From: Kribbella qitaiheensis | GTDB taxonomy: Bacteria > Actinomycetota > Actinomycetes > Propionibacteriales > Kribbellaceae | Length of the DNA: 64,000 nt | Reading direction: 5' to 3' | NCBI RefSeq assembly: GCF_014217565.1 | Contig: NZ_CP043661.1 | Location: forward strand, 868,001-932,000 | Shown here: one piece after another, positions 63,655 to 64,000 of the stretch | Position numbering within the stretch: position 1 is the first letter of the stretch | How the letters are laid out: each line of letters begins with the position of its first letter | Notes under the pieces: model-generated | Database searches by the model: none | Told to the model about the DNA's origin: nothing | What the model saw: only the letters and a program-made list of their open reading frames with translations | Made by a program: the position numbers and the translations under genes

Positions 63655-64000
63655 CCGAGTCGATGTCCAAGGCAGCTATCGGCCTGGCCGTCACCCATCG
63701 CCGCTACATCCCGTACAGCCACGCGCACTACGCGGGCAACCTGGTCGACGGCGCGTACGTCCTCGGCCTGTTCGGCGATGTCGCGACCGAGGTGTGCATC
63801 CAGGCCGACGGAGATGAAGGATTGTTCGCTTCCTACTCCGACGTGCAGTTCCTGCAGCCGCTGCGGGCCCGGCGACGTGGTGGAGACGACGGCGACGATC
63901 ACCCGGGTCGGCAATCGCAGCCGGGAGCTCTCGTTCGTCGCCAAGGTCGTCTGCCGGGGTCGCGCGGACCTGTCGGAGTCGGCCGCAGAGGTGCTCGCGG
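63651..64000 (+). CDS. kal: 3-aminobutyryl-CoA ammonia-lyase, frameshifted and cut by the window end
   Basis: The start ([20 protein letters not shown], then [20 protein letters not shown]) is a hot-dog-fold 3-aminobutyryl-CoA ammonia-lyase, which releases ammonia to give crotonyl-CoA. After [11 protein letters not shown] the frame turns to nonsense. The expected text ([34 protein letters not shown]) continues in another frame to the window edge. An extra C in CGGGCCCGGCGAC near 63867 explains this. It may be a sequencing error. The rest of the gene lies outside the window. Confidence 0.85.
   Translation, partial: MTESMSKAAIGLAVTHRRYIPYSHAHYAGNLVDGAYVLGLFGDVATEVCIQADGDEGLFASYSDVQFLQPLRARRRGGDDGDDHPGRQSQPGALVRRQGRLPGSRGPVGVGRRGAR

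Overview
The window is about 64 kb of very GC-rich DNA with dense genes, frequent GTG starts, ATGA/GTGA overlaps and LacI, TetR, GntR, LysR and Lrp regulators. This fits a soil actinomycete. The clostridial-type lysine degradation genes (kamA, kdd, kamD, kamE, kal) next to many sugar and peptide ABC genes suggest the Kribbella/Nocardioides group, which is an inference. No tRNA, rRNA or CRISPR array was found.

Layout. 0-3.9 kb: the end of a RecQ-like helicase, an ArsR-SRPBCC regulator, an NAD(P)-binding/DUF2867 protein and a GNAT enzyme. 4.0-11 kb: an accessory region with a large RHS/YD-repeat protein carrying a variable, lower-GC C-terminal tip and a candidate immunity gene, followed by wrecked genes (GH16 glycosidase, PH-domain protein). 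11-16.2 kb: a mobile-element graveyard. A serine recombinase and a frameshifted Tn3-family transposase have cut off a tyrosine integrase, which heads a three-gene cassette (integrase, HTH protein, zinc-finger integrase-like protein). 16.3-23.2 kb: an SDR, then a LacI-controlled sugar module (lipoprotein, two permeases, ThuA-like protein, Gfo/Idh/MocA dehydrogenase).

23.2-36 kb: a membrane class III cyclase, an M1 aminopeptidase, a GNAT, a GntR regulator, and an operon running leftward of a peptide ABC transporter (binding protein, two permeases, two ATPases) plus gamma-glutamyltransferase. 36-41.8 kb: a GNAT, a SWIM zinc-finger protein and an SNF2 helicase, with several unrelated tandem repeats in the gaps. 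41.8-49.1 kb: two ABC exporter loci, each with a TetR gene and a palindromic operator candidate; one encodes a heterodimeric exporter. 49.2-56.9 kb: nucleoside hydrolase, LysR/SDR pair, M20 amidohydrolase, 5'-3' exonuclease, Lrp regulator, DUF4288 protein and a quinone-reductase-like dehydrogenase.

57-64 kb: the lysine degradation island. kamA diverges from kdd, an amidohydrolase, kamD, kamE and kal, which runs off the window. Together they encode lysine 2,3-aminomutase, the B12/PLP 5,6-aminomutase, 3,5-diaminohexanoate dehydrogenase and 3-aminobutyryl-CoA ammonia-lyase, a route from lysine towards acyl-CoA and ammonia.

Two themes deserve attention. Tandem repeats lie at or beside translation-start junctions (31.1 and 38.8 kb) and in intergenic regions (35.7, 36.4, 37.3 kb). 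Also, several otherwise intact genes carry single-base frameshifts, often in G/C runs (RHS start, second peptide-ABC ATPase, TetR at 44.8 kb, kal). These could be assembly errors or real phase changes, and raw reads would decide.
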